A stretch of DNA of 64,000 bases from Nematostella vectensis (lineage: Eukaryota > Cnidaria > Anthozoa > Actiniaria > Edwardsiidae). The translations under genes were made by a program, and so were the position numbers. The stretch spans positions 15,436,085-15,500,084 of the forward strand of contig NC_064043.1 in NCBI RefSeq assembly GCF_932526225.1, read 5' to 3'. How positions within the stretch are numbered: the stretch's first letter is position 1; every line of letters begins with the position of its first letter. Below are positions 36,601 through 50,100 of this stretch, in pieces. The notes beneath the pieces are model-generated. The model searched no databases. It was given only the letters and a program-made list of their open reading frames with translations, and had not been told where the DNA came from.

Positions 36601-39600
36601 GGTACAATACAAAGCACAGTTTCATTTGGTTGAAACACAAACCGAGTTAATTGTGCCTTCGCATCGTATCACTGGGGTCCTTGAACTAGAAAATCCTGTC
36701 ATTAATCGGATTTAATATTTCCCCTGCTACCTGATTTTTTGACATTTTATATTTTATTATAGTGTTCGCACCCTCGAATGCAGCATTCACGAAAATCCCA
36801 AAAGAAGAACTCGACAAAATCCTACATAACATCCCACTGCTGACGAAGATTCTCGAATATCACGTGGTGTCTGGGACCTTCTGCTCGGCAGGCCTGACCG
36901 ACAAGGCCAAGGTCGAGACTCTGTCCGGAAGTGACGTCACAATCCACGTGTCTAAGGGCGGCGTGATGGTTAATAAAGCGAAAGTCGTGTTCTCAGACGC
37001 ACCTGTGAGCAATGGCGTGGTGCACGTGATTGACACCGTGTTGATTCCACCGGAAGTTGAGGCCGAGCTGACGTCACCGGAAACAGCAAACAATTTAGTA
37101 GATCTCGCGAAGAAGGAGAAGTTAGAAGAGTTGCTCAAGCTAGCGACAAAGGCCGACATCGCGAAGGTTTTGTCGATGTCTGGAGTTGAGTTCACTCTGT
37201 TCGGTCCCTCTGATGGAGCTTTTAATGCAGTGAATGGTTACATCAAAGAGAGGTTGATGAGAGACATTGAATTCTTAAAAGAGGTCCTGTTGTACCACGT
37301 GATCAGGGGTAGAGTGTTCGCGGGCGCAATAAAGAACGACATGCTTGAGCCGAGCGTCGTGAAGACCAGTCCTCCTCTTAACATACGCTTCAACGTTTAT
37401 GGTGATGTGAGTAGTAGTTTTTAACCCTAGATGGTGGATAGATGGAATAAAATGCAGGGTTATGTTGTGCTTGGATGGGCTGGGAATAAATGATTGGGCA
37501 ACTGATGGGTTTAGGGATGGTTAGGGATAAATGAGTTGGCAACTGATGGATAAAGGGATGGTTAGGGACAAATGAATGGGCAACTGATGGATAAAGGGAT
37601 GGTTGGGGATAAATGAGTGGGCAACTGATGGGTTAAGGGATGGTTGGGGATACATGAGTGGGCAACTGATGGGTTAAGGGAGGGTTGGGGATAAATGAGT
37701 GGGCAACTGATGGGTAAATGGATGGTTGGGGATAAATGAGTGGGCAACTGATGGATAAAGGGATGGTTGGGGATAAATGAGTGGGCAACTGATGGGTAAA
37801 GGGATGGTTGGGGATAAATGAGTAGGCAACTGATAGGTAAAGGGATGGTTGGGGATAAATGAGTAGGCAACTGATAGGTAAAGGGATGGTTGGGGATACA
37901 TGAGTGGGCAACTGATGGGTAAAGGGATGGTTGGGATAAATGAGTGGGCAACTGATGGGTAAAGGGATGGTTGGGGATAAATGAGTGGGCAACTGATGGA
38001 TAAAGGGATGGTTGGGGATAAATGAGTTGGCAACTGATGGGTTAAGGGATGGTTGGGGATAAATGAGTGGGCAACTGATGGGTAAAGGGATGGTTTGTGG
38101 ATAAATGAGTAGGCAACTGATAGGTAAAGGGATGGTTGGGGATACATGAGTGGGCAACTGATGGGTAAAGGGATGGTTGGGGATAAATGAGTTGGCAACT
38201 GATGGGTTAAGGGAGGGTTGGGGATAAATGAGTAGGCAACTGATAGGTAAAGGGATGGTTGGGGATACATGAGTGGGCAACTGATGGGTAAAGAGATGGT
38301 TGGGGATACATGAGTGGGCAACTGATGGGTAAAGGGATGGTTGGGATAAATGAGTGGGCAACTGATGGGTAAAGGGATGGTTGGGGATAAATGAGTGGGC
38401 AACTGATGGATAAAGGGATGGTTGGGGATAAATGAGTTGGCAACTGATGGGTTAAGGGATGGTTGGGGATAAATGAGTGGGCAACTGATGGGTAAAGGGA
38501 TGGTTTGTGGATAAATGAGTAGGCAACTGATAGGTAAAGGGATGGTTGGGGATACATGAGTGGGCAACTGATGGGTAAAGGGATGGTTGGGGATAAATGA
38601 GTTGGCAACTGATGGGTTAAGGGAGGGTTGGGGATAAATGAGTAGGCAACTGATGGGTAAAGGGATGGTTGGGGATAAATGAGTGGACAACTGATGTGTT
38701 AGGGATGGTTAGGGATAAAGGAGTGGGCAAGTTGTGGGTAAAGGGATGGTTGGGGATAAATGAGTGGGCAACTGATGGGTTAGGGATGGTTGGGGATAAA
38801 TGAGTGGGCAACTGATGGATAAAGGGATGGTTGGGGATAAATGAGTGGGCAACTGATGGGTCAAGGGATGGTTGGGGATAAATGAGTGGGCAACTGATGT
38901 GTTAGGGATGGTTTGGGATAAATGAGTGGGCAAGTTGTGGGTAAAGAGATGGTTGGGGATAAATGAGTGGGCAACTGATGGGTTATGGATGGTTGGGGAT
39001 AAATGAGTGGGCAACTGATGGGTCAAGGGATGGTTGGAGATAAATGAGTGTGCAACTGATGTGTTAGGGATGGTTTGGGATAAATGAGTGGGCAAGTTGT
39101 GGGTAAAGGGATGGTTGGGGATAAATGAGTGGGCAACTGATGGGTTAGGGATGGTTGGGGATAAATGAGTGGGCAACTGATGGGTCAAGGGATGGTTGGG
39201 GATAAATGAGTGGGCAACTTATAAGTTATGGGATGGTTGGGGATGGGTTAGAGAGGGTTGGGGATAAATGATTTGGCTGCCCCCCCCCCCAAAAAAAAAC
39301 ATTTTTTTCACCAATATAAGGAAATGACCAGTAGGGGCGTGGCTGTGCCCGCAATATTTTCAAAATGTTTCTGTATTGTGCACCAAAAAGGGTCGAGGTC
39401 TGCTATCAAAATCAGTAAATGACAATGACAAGGGCAGAGAGACGCATGCACACTGTTTAGAACATATAATTTGATAAGATACTCGACAGATGAGTGAGAC
39501 TCCGCCACTTCATCGGAGCGGAGGGGGGGGCTGGGTTGGGTTAGAAGGGGGGTAGCTCCTTTGCAGTTATTAAGTGACCAAGAGTGTATCATCTAACCCA

Positions 39601-40355
39601 CAGATCGTGACAGCTCAGTGCAGCCCCATTACCAAGGTGAACCTGAACGCGTCTAACGGAGTCCTGCACGAGCTTAGCCGCGTCATGCTCCCCCCTGGCC
39701 ACGGTCCCATCACTGGACTCATTAACAACATGCCCCACCCATTCAGCACCCTCAAGATCGCTATTGAGAAGGCAGGGCTAGGGGGGGCTCTGTCAGGAGA
39801 AGGACCATTCACCAGTGAGTTAGACGAATCTCGATTTTACGATCCCCAGTCATTACAGGAACCTGGGTTCGAGGTCATAGTCACCTCCACTTTTATATAA
39901 GAAAATTAGCAAAATTTAATAAAAGCAGAACAATAAGTTTCCAATAGGCAATCTGTCCTAAAATAACACGACTTTCTTAGGATGCTATATATCGTTAATA
40001 GCCTGCTGGTCTTAGCCACATTTTCTTCTTTTTTTTTTTTTTTGCAGTCTTCGCGCCGACTGATGGCGCATTTTCTAAGATCCCCAAAGAGGAACTCGAT
40101 AAGATTCTAAAGAATATTCCGCTGCTGACCAAGATACTCAAGTATCACGTGGTATCCGGGACCTTCTGCTCGGCGGGCCTTACAGACAACGCCAAGCTCA
40201 AGACACTGGCCGGGAGTGACGTCGACATCCACGTGACAAAGGAAGGCGTCACAATAAACGATGACGGCAAGGTGCAGTTTGCAGATGCTTCGGTGTCGAA
40301 TGGAGTTCTGCATGCGATCGAGGCTGTTCTGTTGCCACCAGATGTGATATTCTAG
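27698..40355 (+). CDS. Secreted four-domain fasciclin (FAS1) protein
   Basis: Five exons, all phases consistent: 27698-28096, 36379-36589, 36763-37406, 39604-39814, 40048-40355; 590 residues. FAS1 domains occur in secreted or surface adhesion proteins of the TGFBI/periostin type. A signal peptide ([18 protein letters not shown]) precedes four FAS1 domains. H1-type boxes are [31 protein letters not shown] and FAPTDGAF; H2/YH boxes are [36 protein letters not shown] and [12 protein letters not shown]. Domains 1+2 and 3+4 are a tandem duplicate: both pairs are split by a phase-0 intron before IVTAQC and a phase-1 intron after GPFT. No transmembrane segment or GPI signal is seen at the C-terminus (LLPPDVIF). 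Intron 1 is 8.3 kb and full of transposons; intron 3 is mostly minisatellite. Which metazoan FAS1 protein it corresponds to is not certain. Confidence 0.9.
28449..28507. mobile_element. 59-bp hairpin element with 9-bp target duplication
   Basis: A near-palindrome, CATCCTCGGAAACCCAGGGG at the left and its imperfect complement at the right (CCCCGGGTTTACGAGGATC). It is flanked by perfect direct repeats AATCACGGG at 28440-28448 and 28508-28516. A second copy lies at 57878-57955. Confidence 0.8.
28517..28616. repeat. Dispersed segment shared with 35690-35785
   Basis: In the minus sense both copies read CTCGTGATG, TGTTTGCAAAACATGGAAAT and ACCGAATAGGGC, then CTGGGCTT. Both adjoin a 21-bp repeat array, so array and segment travel together as one dispersed unit. 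Confidence 0.65.
28617..29245. repeat. 21-bp minisatellite in FAS1 intron 1
   Basis: About 28 copies of TTTGCTTTTGCGAGTTTGTAT, more degenerate after 29060. The 21-bp period leaves several frames open (SLYFAFA heptapeptides), which are not real proteins. A degenerate copy in inverse orientation lies at 35512-35690. Confidence 0.92.
29479..30720 (-). pseudogene. LINE C-terminal remnant with expanded zinc-finger codons
   Basis: Minus strand. Recognisable C-terminal non-LTR retrotransposon sequence includes QLRRSEWNW (broken), [21 protein letters not shown], the zinc motif [39 protein letters not shown] and, after frameshifts, DPWYSKEQP and [15 protein letters not shown] before the stop at 29479. 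The CxxC...HxxxxC finger followed by RHN and DVP is a familiar LINE tail. Upstream parts to about 30720 are full of stops. The segment between [10 protein letters not shown] and the finger is expanded into a minisatellite. Confidence 0.7.
29695..30180. repeat. 30/60-bp minisatellite grown inside a LINE remnant
   Basis: Alternates 60-bp units (CGACACATAGTGTCACCAG, TTAAGCCCAGTCTTGCTC, TTATGATAAGCCCCGCACAT) with 30-bp units (GGCACATAGTGTCACCAGTG, TTAAGCCCAC). In the LINE frame these read [10 protein letters not shown] and [10 protein letters not shown]. All lengths are multiples of three, so the frame survives. Confidence 0.93.
31414..34719 (+). mobile_element. hAT DNA transposon, 3.3 kb
   Basis: Ends CAGGGCTCCCAC at the left and GTGGGAACCCTG at the right, the CAGGG terminus common to hAT elements. 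Subterminal regions repeat GTCAGGGAAAAGTCAGGGAA on both sides. CTGCT is duplicated at 31409-31413 and 34720-34724, a 5-bp target duplication. It carries a nearly intact transposase in the sense orientation of the host FAS1 intron. Confidence 0.85.
32123..34532 (+). pseudogene. hAT transposase, BED finger plus DDE, one frameshift
   Basis: The N-terminal frame starts at 32123 ([12 protein letters not shown]) and holds a BED-like finger, CKMCSVTF...HAKGKKH. It stops at 32320, and the main frame resumes by about 32320 and runs to 34532 (ORF from 32274, 752 codons). DDE residues are visible: Asp in [10 protein letters not shown], Asp in [13 protein letters not shown] and Glu in [13 protein letters not shown], the last within the hAT dimerisation block. 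A Lys/Glu-rich, probably coiled-coil tail of about 90 residues follows. The enzyme would cut and paste the element. The single indel near 32315 is the only defect I see in the coding frame; a short intron there is possible but lacks good splice sites. Confidence 0.8.
35512..35785. repeat. Inverted degenerate copy of the 21-bp array unit
   Basis: 35512-35690 holds degenerate AAAGCAAAATACAAACTCGC units, the complement of the array at 28617-29245. It is followed by the same unique segment as 28517-28616. It lies directly right of the Mutator-like copy 2. Confidence 0.7.
37470..39260. repeat. 41-bp minisatellite filling FAS1 intron 3
   Basis: About 43 units around TAAATGAGTGGGCAACTGAT and GGGTAAAGGGATGGTTGGGG, with 38-40-bp variants near the 3' end. 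A ten-unit block is repeated with a 410-bp offset (37931 and 38341). Long minus-strand Pro/His/Ser ORFs across it are artefacts of the period. Confidence 0.95.
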
Positions 40356-41165
40356 TTGTACGTGTGAAGAGCGAAACTTTACTCAAATAATGAAAAAATA
40401 GCTATAGGTACTTACGTGTAAAAGTTGATTAAAGAACAATGACGAAAGAAAAGTGCAGTCTTTTTAACTCATTCATGCGCAAAATAACTTGATAGCAATT
40501 GGTATATTCATGCGCAGAATATCTCGTCCCCAGACCCCACTGTTAGAATCTCTTGTCCCCAGACTCCCTTTGTTTTTCAAAAATGATACGAAATGTTTTG
40601 CCGTTAGACAATCATGCAAACTATTAATACAACTTTAGAAACCATGGGGGAGGGGGGGGTATAATGGTTGCAGGACCCTCGCATTTCAGAATGTGTTTAG
40701 CCTAATGCTGTGTAGAAGATGTAATAACTAAAAGATTAACAATGACATTTTACCAGATAACTTTTTGCACCATTAATACGTCGTGAAGAAAGCTAGACTT
40801 CGATGGAACTATGCAAAAAGTCGAATATAATTTAAAAAAAAGCACATTTAATGTTTTGTTTATTATTTGTTTCTTCCTATTTTTCGCCTTCTTTAATGAA
40901 ATATAAGCTTATTTGAAACATTTTTCCGTCATGCCAGCCAGCCTTTTTAAATCGGACCCTTGATAGATGGACCACTGTAAATGACTTTGTGCAGCATTGG
41001 TAGACTCAACCCGTCACTAAAATACAGACTGGTCCAACCAGGTTACAGACTGGTCCTACCAGGTTACAGAACTGGGTGTGGTTGGTGCGCGCTCGTTTTT
41101 CTGATCAAGTGAGCTAGCGGATTTTTTTCGAGACAATAAACCAAAGATACAGAAAACTTTAAAAA
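40356..41165. other. Region between FAS1 gene and satellite
   Basis: Holds the FAS1 3' UTR and then AT-rich sequence. 40520-40570 has two TCTYGTCCCCAGA motifs like those next to 8306-8372. No gene recognised. Confidence 0.5.
40428..40433 (+). terminator. Candidate poly(A) signal ATTAAA for FAS1 gene
   Basis: The common ATTAAA variant lies 73 bases past the stop codon. No canonical AATAAA is closer. Confidence 0.4.
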
Positions 41166-44100
41166 GGATCTGCACAAGACCCCAACATCTCGATAATAAC
41201 GGTATTATATTATAGAAAATAAGGATCTGCACAAGTCCCCTACATCTCAATGCAATAACGGTGTTATATTATAGAAAATAAGAATCTGCACAAGTCCCCT
41301 ACATCTCGATGCAATAACGGTATTATATTATAGAAAATAAGGATCTGCACAAGACCACTCATCTCGATGCAATAACGGCATTATATTATAGAAAATTAGG
41401 ATCTGCGCAAGACCCCTACATCTCGATGCAATAACGGTATTATATTATAGAAAATAAGGATCTGCACAAGACCCCTACATCTCAATGCAATAACGGTGTT
41501 ATATTATAGAAAATGAGGTTCTGCACAAGACCCCTACATCTCGATGCAATAACGGTATTATATTATAGAAAATAGGGATCTGCACAAGACCCCTACATCT
41601 CAATGAAATAACGGTGTTATATTATAGAAAATAAGGATCTGCACAAGTCCCCTACATCTCAATGCAATAACGGTGTTATATTATAGAAAATGAGGTTCTG
41701 CACAAGACCCCTACATCTCGATGCAATAACGGTATTATATTATAGAAAATAAGGATCTGCACAAGACCCCTACATCTCGATGCAATAACGGTATTATATT
41801 ATAGAAAATGAGGATCTGCACAAGACCCCTACATCTCAATGAAATAACGGTATTATATTATAGAAAATAAGGATCTGCACAAGACCCCTACATCTCGATG
41901 CAATAACGGTATTATATTATAGAAAATAGGGATCTGCACAAGACCCCTACATCTCGATGCAATAACGGTATTATATTATAGAAAATAAGGATCTGCACAA
42001 GAACCCTACATCTCAATGCAATAACGGTGTTATATTATAGAAAATAAGGATCTGCACAAGACCACTCATCTCGATGCAATAACGGTATTAAATTAGAGAA
42101 AATAAGGATCTGCACAAGAACCCTACATCTCGATGCAATAACGGTGTTATATTATAGAAAATAAGGATCTGCACAAGACCCCTACATCTCGATGCAATAA
42201 CGGTATTATATTATAGAAAATGAGGATCTGCACAAGACCACTCATCTCGATGCAATAACGGTATTATATTATAGAAAATAAGGATCTGCACAAGACCACT
42301 CATCTCGATGCAATAACGGTGTTATATTATAGAAAATAAAGATCTGCACAAGTCCCCTACATCTCGATGCAATAACGGTATTATATTATAGAAAATAAGG
42401 ATCTGCACAAGACCACTCATCTCGATGCAATAACGGTATTATATTATAGAAAATAAAGATCTGCACAAGTCCCCTACATCTCAATGCAATAACGGTATTA
42501 TATTATAGAAAATAAGGATCTGCACAAGAACCCTACATCTCAATGCAATAACGGTGTTATATTATAGAAAATAAGGATCTGCACAAGACCACTCATCTCG
42601 ATGCAATAACGGTGTTATATTATAGAAAATGAGGATCTGCACAAGACCACTCATCTCGATGCAATAACGGTATTATATTATAGAATATAAGGATCTGCAC
42701 AAGACCCCTACATCTCAATGCAATAACGGTGTTATATTATAGAAAATAAAGATCTGCACAAGACCACTCATCTCAATGAAATAACGGTATTATATTATAG
42801 AAAATGAGGATCTGCACAAGACCACTCATCTCAATGCAATAACGGTATTATATTACAGAAAATAAGGATCTGCACAAGTCCCCTACATCTCAATGCAACA
42901 ACGGTATTATATTATAGAATATAAGGATCTGCACAAGACCCCTACATCTCAATGCAATAACGGTATTATATTATAGAAAATAAGGATCTGCACAAGACCA
43001 CTCATCTCGATGCAATAACGGTATTATATTATAGAAAATAGGGATCTGCACAAGACCCCTACATCTCAATGCAATAACGGTGTTATATTATAGAAAATAC
43101 GGATCTGCACAAGAACCCTACATCTCAATGCAATAACGGTGTTATATTATAGAAAATAAAGATCTGCACAAGACCCCTACATCTCGATGCAATAACGGTA
43201 TTATATTATAGAATATAAGGATCTGCACAAGACCCCTACATCTCGATGCAATAACGGTATTATATTATAGAAAATAAGGATCTGCACAAGTCCCCTACAT
43301 CTCAATGCAATAACGGTGTTATATTATAGAAAATAAAGATCTGCACAAGACCCCTACATCTCGATGCAATAACGGTATTATATTATAGAATATAAGGATC
43401 TGCACAAGACCCCTACATCTCGATGCAATAACGGTGTTATATTATAGAAAATACGGATCTGCACAAGACCCCTACATCTCGATGCAATAACGGTGTTATA
43501 TTATAGAATATAAAGATCTGAACAAGACCCCTACATCTCGATGCAATAACGGTGTTATATTATAGAATATAAGGATCTGCACAAGACCCCTACATCTCGA
43601 TGCAATAACGGTATTATATTATAGAAAATACGGATCTGCACAAGTCCTCTACATCTCGATGCAATAACGGTATTATATTATAGAAAATGAGGATCTGCAC
43701 AAGACCCCTACATCTCAATGAAATAACGGTATTATATTATAGAAAATAAGGATCTGCACAAGACCCCTACATCTCAATGCAATAACGGTGTTATATTATA
43801 GAAAATAAGGATCTGCACAAGAACCCTCATCTCAATGCAATAACGGTGTTATATTATAGAAAATAAGGATCTGCACAAGACCCCTACATCTCGATGCAAT
43901 AACGGTGTTATATTATAGAAAATAAGGATCTGCACAAGAACCCTCATCTCAATGCAATAACGGTGTTATATTATAGAAAATAAGGATCTGCACAAGACCC
44001 CTACATCTCGATGCAATAACGGTGTTATATTATAGAAAATGAGGATCTGCACAAGACCACTCATCTCGATGCAATAACGGTATTATATTATAGAATATAA

Positions 44101-47100
44101 AGATCTGCACAAGACCCCTACATCTCAATGCAATAACGGTATTATATTATAGAAAATAAGGATCTGCACAAGACCCCTACATCTCAATGCAATAACGGTG
44201 TTATATTATAGAAAATAAGGATCTGCACAAGACCCCTACATCTCGATGCAATAACGGTATTATATTATAGAAAATGAGGATCTGCACAAGACCACTCATC
44301 TCGATGCAATAACGGTATTATATTATAGAATATAAAGATCTGCACAAGACCCCTACATCTCAATGCAATAACGGTATTATATTATAGAAAATAAGGATCT
44401 GCACAAGACCCCTACATCTCAATGCAATAACGGTGTTATATTATAGAAAATAAGGATCTGCACAAGACCCCTACATCTCGATGCAATAACGGTATTATAT
44501 TATAGAAAATAAAGATCTGCACAAGACCCCTACATCTCAATGCAATAACGGTGTTATATTATAGAAAATACGGATCTGCACAAGTCCCCTACATCTCAAT
44601 GCAATAACGGTGTTATATTATAGAAAATAAAGATCTGCACAAGACCCCTACATCTCAATGCAATAACGGTATTATATTATAGAATATAAGGATCTGCACA
44701 AGACCCCTATATCTCGATGCAATAACGGTGTTATATTATAGAAAATACGGATCTGCACAAGACCCCTACATCTCGATGCAATAACGGTGTTATATTACAG
44801 AAAATAAGGATCTGCACAAGACCCCTACATCTCAATGCAATAACGGTATTATATTATAGAAAATAAGGATCTGCACAAGACCCCTACATCTCGATGCAAT
44901 AACGGTATTATATTATAGAAAATACGGATCTGCACAAGTCCCCTACATCTCAATGCAATAACGGTGTTATATTATAGAAAATAAGGATCTGCACAAGACC
45001 CCTACATCTCGATGCAATAACGGTATTATATTATAGAAAATGAGGATCTGCACAAGACCACTCATCTCGATGCAATAACGGTATTATATTATAGAAAATG
45101 AGGATCTGCACAAGTCCCCTACATCTCGATGCAATAACGGTATTATATTATAGAAAATAAGGATCTGCACAAGTCCCCTACATCTCGATGCAATAACGGT
45201 ATTATATTATAGAAAATGAGGATCTGCACAAGACCCCTACATCTCGATGCAATAACGGTGTTATATTATAGAAAATACGGATCTGCACAAGTCCCCTACA
45301 TCTCGATGCAATAACGGTATTATATTATAGAAAATGAGGATCTGCACAAGACCCCTACATCTCGATGCAATAACGGTATTATATTATAGAAAATAAGGAT
45401 CTGCACAAGACCCCTACATCTCAATGCAATAACGGTGTTATATTATAGAAAATGAGGTTCTGCACAAGACCCCTACATCTCAATGCAATAACGGTGTTAT
45501 ATTATAGAATATCAGGATCTGCACAAGACCCCTACATCTCAATGCAATAACGGTGTTATATTATAGAAAATAAGGATCTGCACAAGTCCCATACATCTCG
45601 ATGCAATAACGGTATTATATTATAGAAAATAAGGATCTGCACAAGACCCCTACATCTCAATGCAATAACGGTATTATATTATAGAAAATAAGGATCTGCA
45701 CAAGTCCCCTACATCTCGATGCAATAACGGTATTATATTATAGAAAATGAGGATCTGCACAAGACACCTACATCTCAATGAAATAACGGTATTATATTAT
45801 AGAAAATGAGGATCTGCACAAGACCACTCATCTCGATGCAATAACGGTATTATATTATAGAAAATGAGGATCTGCACAAGTCCCCTACATCTCAATGCAA
45901 TAACGGTGTTATATTATAGAAAATGAGGTTCTGCACAAGACCCCTACATCTTGATGCAATAACGGTATTATATTATAGAAAATAGGGATCTGCACAAGAC
46001 CCCTACATCTTGATGCAATAACGGTATTATATTATAGAAAATGAGGATCTGCACAAGTCCCCTACATCTCGATGCAATAACGGTATTATATTATAGAATA
46101 TAAGGATCTGCACAAGACCCCTACATCTCAATGCAATAACGGTGTTATATTATAGAATATAAGGATCTGCACAAGTCCCCTACATCTCAATGCAATAACG
46201 GTGTTATATTATAGAAAATGAGGTTCTGCACAAGACCCCTACATCTCGATGCAATAACGGTATTATATTATAGAAAATAAGGATCTGCACAAGACCCCTA
46301 CATCTCGATGCAATAACGGTATTATATTATAGAAAATGAGGATCTGCACAAGACCCCTACATCTCAATGAAATAACGGTATTATATTATAGAAAATAAGG
46401 ATCTGCACAAGACCCCTACATCTCGATGCAATAACGGTATTATATTATAGAAAATAGGGATCTGCACAAGACCCCTACATCTCGATGCAATAACGGTATT
46501 ATATTATAGAAAATAAGGATCTGCACAAGTCTCCTACATCTCGATGCAATAACGGTATTATATTATAGAAAATAAGGACCTGCACAAGACCCCTACATCT
46601 CAATGAAATAACGGTATTATATTATAGAAAATAAGGATCTGCACAAGAACCCTACTTCTCAATGCAATAACGGTGTTATATTATAGAATATAAGGATCTG
46701 CACAAGACCCCTACATCTCAATGAAATAACGGTATTATATTATAGAAAATGAGGATCTGCACAAGACCCCTACATCTCAATGAAATAACGGTATTATATT
46801 ATAGAAAATAAGGATCTGCACAAGACCCCTACATCTCGATGCAATAACGGTATTATATTATAGAAAATAGGGATCTGCACAAGACCCCTACATCTCGATG
46901 CAATAACGGTATTATATTATAGAAAATAAGGATCTGCACAAGTCCCCTACATCTCGATGCAATAACGGTATTATATTATAGAATATAAGGATCTGCACAA
47001 GACCCCTACATCTCAATGCAATAACGGTGTTATATTATAGAAAATGAGGATCTGCACAAGTCCCCTAAATCTCAAGGAAATAACGGTGTTATATTATAGA

Positions 47101-50100
47101 AAATAAGGATCTGCACAAGACCCCTACATCTCGATGCAATAACGGTGTTATATTATAGAAAATGAGGATCTGCACAAGACCACTCATCTCGATGCAATAA
47201 CGGTATTATATTATAGAATATAAAGATCTGCACAAGACCCCTACATCTCAATGCAATAACGGTGTTATATTATAGAAAATGAGGATCTGCACAAGACCCC
47301 TACATCTCGATGCAATAACGGTATTATATTATAGAAAATAGGGATCTGCACAAGACCCCTACATCTCGATGCAATAACGGTATTATATTATAGAAAATGA
47401 GGATCTGCACAAGTCTCCTACATCTCGATGCAATAACGGTATTATATTATAGAAAATAAAGATCTGCACAAGACACCTACATCTCAATGCAATAACGGTG
47501 TTATATTATAGAAAATAAGGATCTGCACAAGACCCCTACATCTCGATGCAATAACGGTATTATATTATAGAAAATAAGGATCTGCACAAGACCCCTACAT
47601 CTTGATGCAATAACGGTATTATATTACAGAAAATAGGGATCTGCACAAGTCTCCTACATCTCAATGCAATAACGGTATTATATTATAGAAAATAAGGATC
47701 TGCACAAGTCTCCTACATCTCAATGCAATAACGGTATTATATTATAGAAAATAAGGATCTGCACAAGTCTCCTACATCTCAATGCAATAACGGTATTATA
47801 TTATAGAAAATAAGGATCTGCACAAGACCACTCATCTCGATGCAATAACGGTGTTATATTATAGAATATAAGGATCTGCACAAGTCCCCTACATCTCGAT
47901 GCAATAACGGTGTTATATTATAGAATATAAAGATCTGCACAAGACCCCTACATCTCAATGCAATAACGGTGTTATATTATAGAATATAAAGATCTGCACA
48001 AGACCCCTACATCTCGATGCAATAACGGTGTTATATTATAGAAAATAAGGATCTGCACAAGAACCCTACATCTCGATGCAATAACGGTGTTATATTATAG
48101 AATATAAAGATCTGCACAAGTCCCCTACATCTCAATGCAATAACGGTGTTATATTATAGAATATAAAGATCTGCACAAGAACCCTACATCTCGATGCAAT
48201 AACGGTATTATATTATAGAATATAAAGATCTGCACAAGTCCCCTACATCTCAATGCAATAACGGTGTTATATTATAGAAAATACGGATCTGCACAAGACC
48301 CCTACATCTCAATGCAATAACGGTGTTATATTATAGAAAATAAGGATCTGCACAAGTCCCCTACATCTCGATGCAATAACGGTATTATATTATAGAAAAT
48401 AAGGATCTGAACAAGACACCTACATCTCAATGCAATAACGGTATTATATTATAGAAAATGAGGATCTGCACAAGACCCCTACATCTCAATGCAATAACGG
48501 TATTATATTATAGAATATAAAGATCTGCACAAGTCCCCTACATCTCAATGAAATAACGGTATTATATTATAGAAAATAGGGATCTGCACAAGACCCCTAC
48601 ATCTCGATGCAATAACGGTGTTATATTATAGAATATAAGGATCTGCACAAGACACCTACATCTCAATGCAATAACGGTGTTATATTATAGAAAATAAGGA
48701 TCTGCACAAGTCCCATACATCTCGATGCAATAACGGTATTATATTATAGAAAATAAGGATCTGCACAAGACCCCTACATCTCAATGCAATAACGGTATTA
48801 TATTATAGAAAATAAGGATCTGCACAAGTCCCCTACATCTCGATGCAATAACGGTATTATATTATAGAAAATGAGGATCTGCACAAGACACCTACATCTC
48901 AATGAAATAACGGTATTATATTATAGAAAATGAGGATCTGCACAAGACCACTCATCTCGATGCAATAACGGTATTATATTATAGAAAATGAGGATCTGCA
49001 CAAGTCCCCTACATCTCAATGCAATAACGGTGTTATATTATAGAAAATGAGGTTCTGCACAAGACCCCTACATCTTGATGCAATAACGGTATTATATTAT
49101 AGAAAATAGGGATCTGCACAAGACCCCTACATCTCGATGCAATAACGGTATTATATTATAGAATATAAGGATCTGCACAAGACCCCTACATCTCCATGCA
49201 ATAACGGTGTTATATTATAGAATATAAGGATCTGCACAAGTCCCCTACATCTCAATGCAATAACGGTGTTATATTATAGAAAATGAGGTTCTGCACAAGA
49301 CCCCTACATCTCGATGCAATAACGGTATTATATTATAGAAAATAAGGATCTGCACAAGACCCCTACATCTCAATGCAATAACGGTATTATATTATAGAAA
49401 ATGAGGATCTGCACAAGACCCCTACATCTCAATGAAATAACGGTATTATATTATAGAAAATAAGGATCTGCACAAGACCCCTACATCTCGATGCAATAAC
49501 GGTATTATATTATAGAAAATAGGGATCTGCACAAGACCCCTACATCTCGATGCAATAACGGTATTATATTATAGAAAATAAGGATCTGCACAAGTCCCCT
49601 ACATCTCGATGCAATAACGGTATTATATTATAGAATATAAGGATCTGCACAAGACCCCTACATCTCAATGCAATAACGGTGTTATATTATAGAAAATGAG
49701 GATCTGCACAAGTCCCCTAAATCTCAAGGAAATAACGGTGTTATATTATAGAAAATAAGGATCTGCACAAGACCCCTACATCTCGATGCAATAACGGTGT
49801 TATATTATAGAAAATGAGGATCTGCACAAGACCACTCATCTCGATGCAATAACGGTATTATATTATAGAATATAAAGATCTGCACAAGACCCCTACATCT
49901 CAATGCAATAACGGTGTTATATTATAGAAAATGAGGATCTGCACAAGACCCCTACATCTCGATGCAATAACGGTATTATATTATAGAAAATAGGGATCTG
50001 CACAAGACCCCTACATCTCGATGCAATAACGGTATTATATTATAGAAAATAAGGATCTGCACAAGACCACTCATCTCGATGCAATAACGGTATTATATTA

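Noticed and set aside
37674-38690. 338-codon minus-strand ORF rich in Pro, His, Ser and Thr
   Set aside because: It lies entirely in the 41-bp minisatellite of a FAS1 intron; several overlapping frames are open because of the repeat period, and there is no start context or homology.
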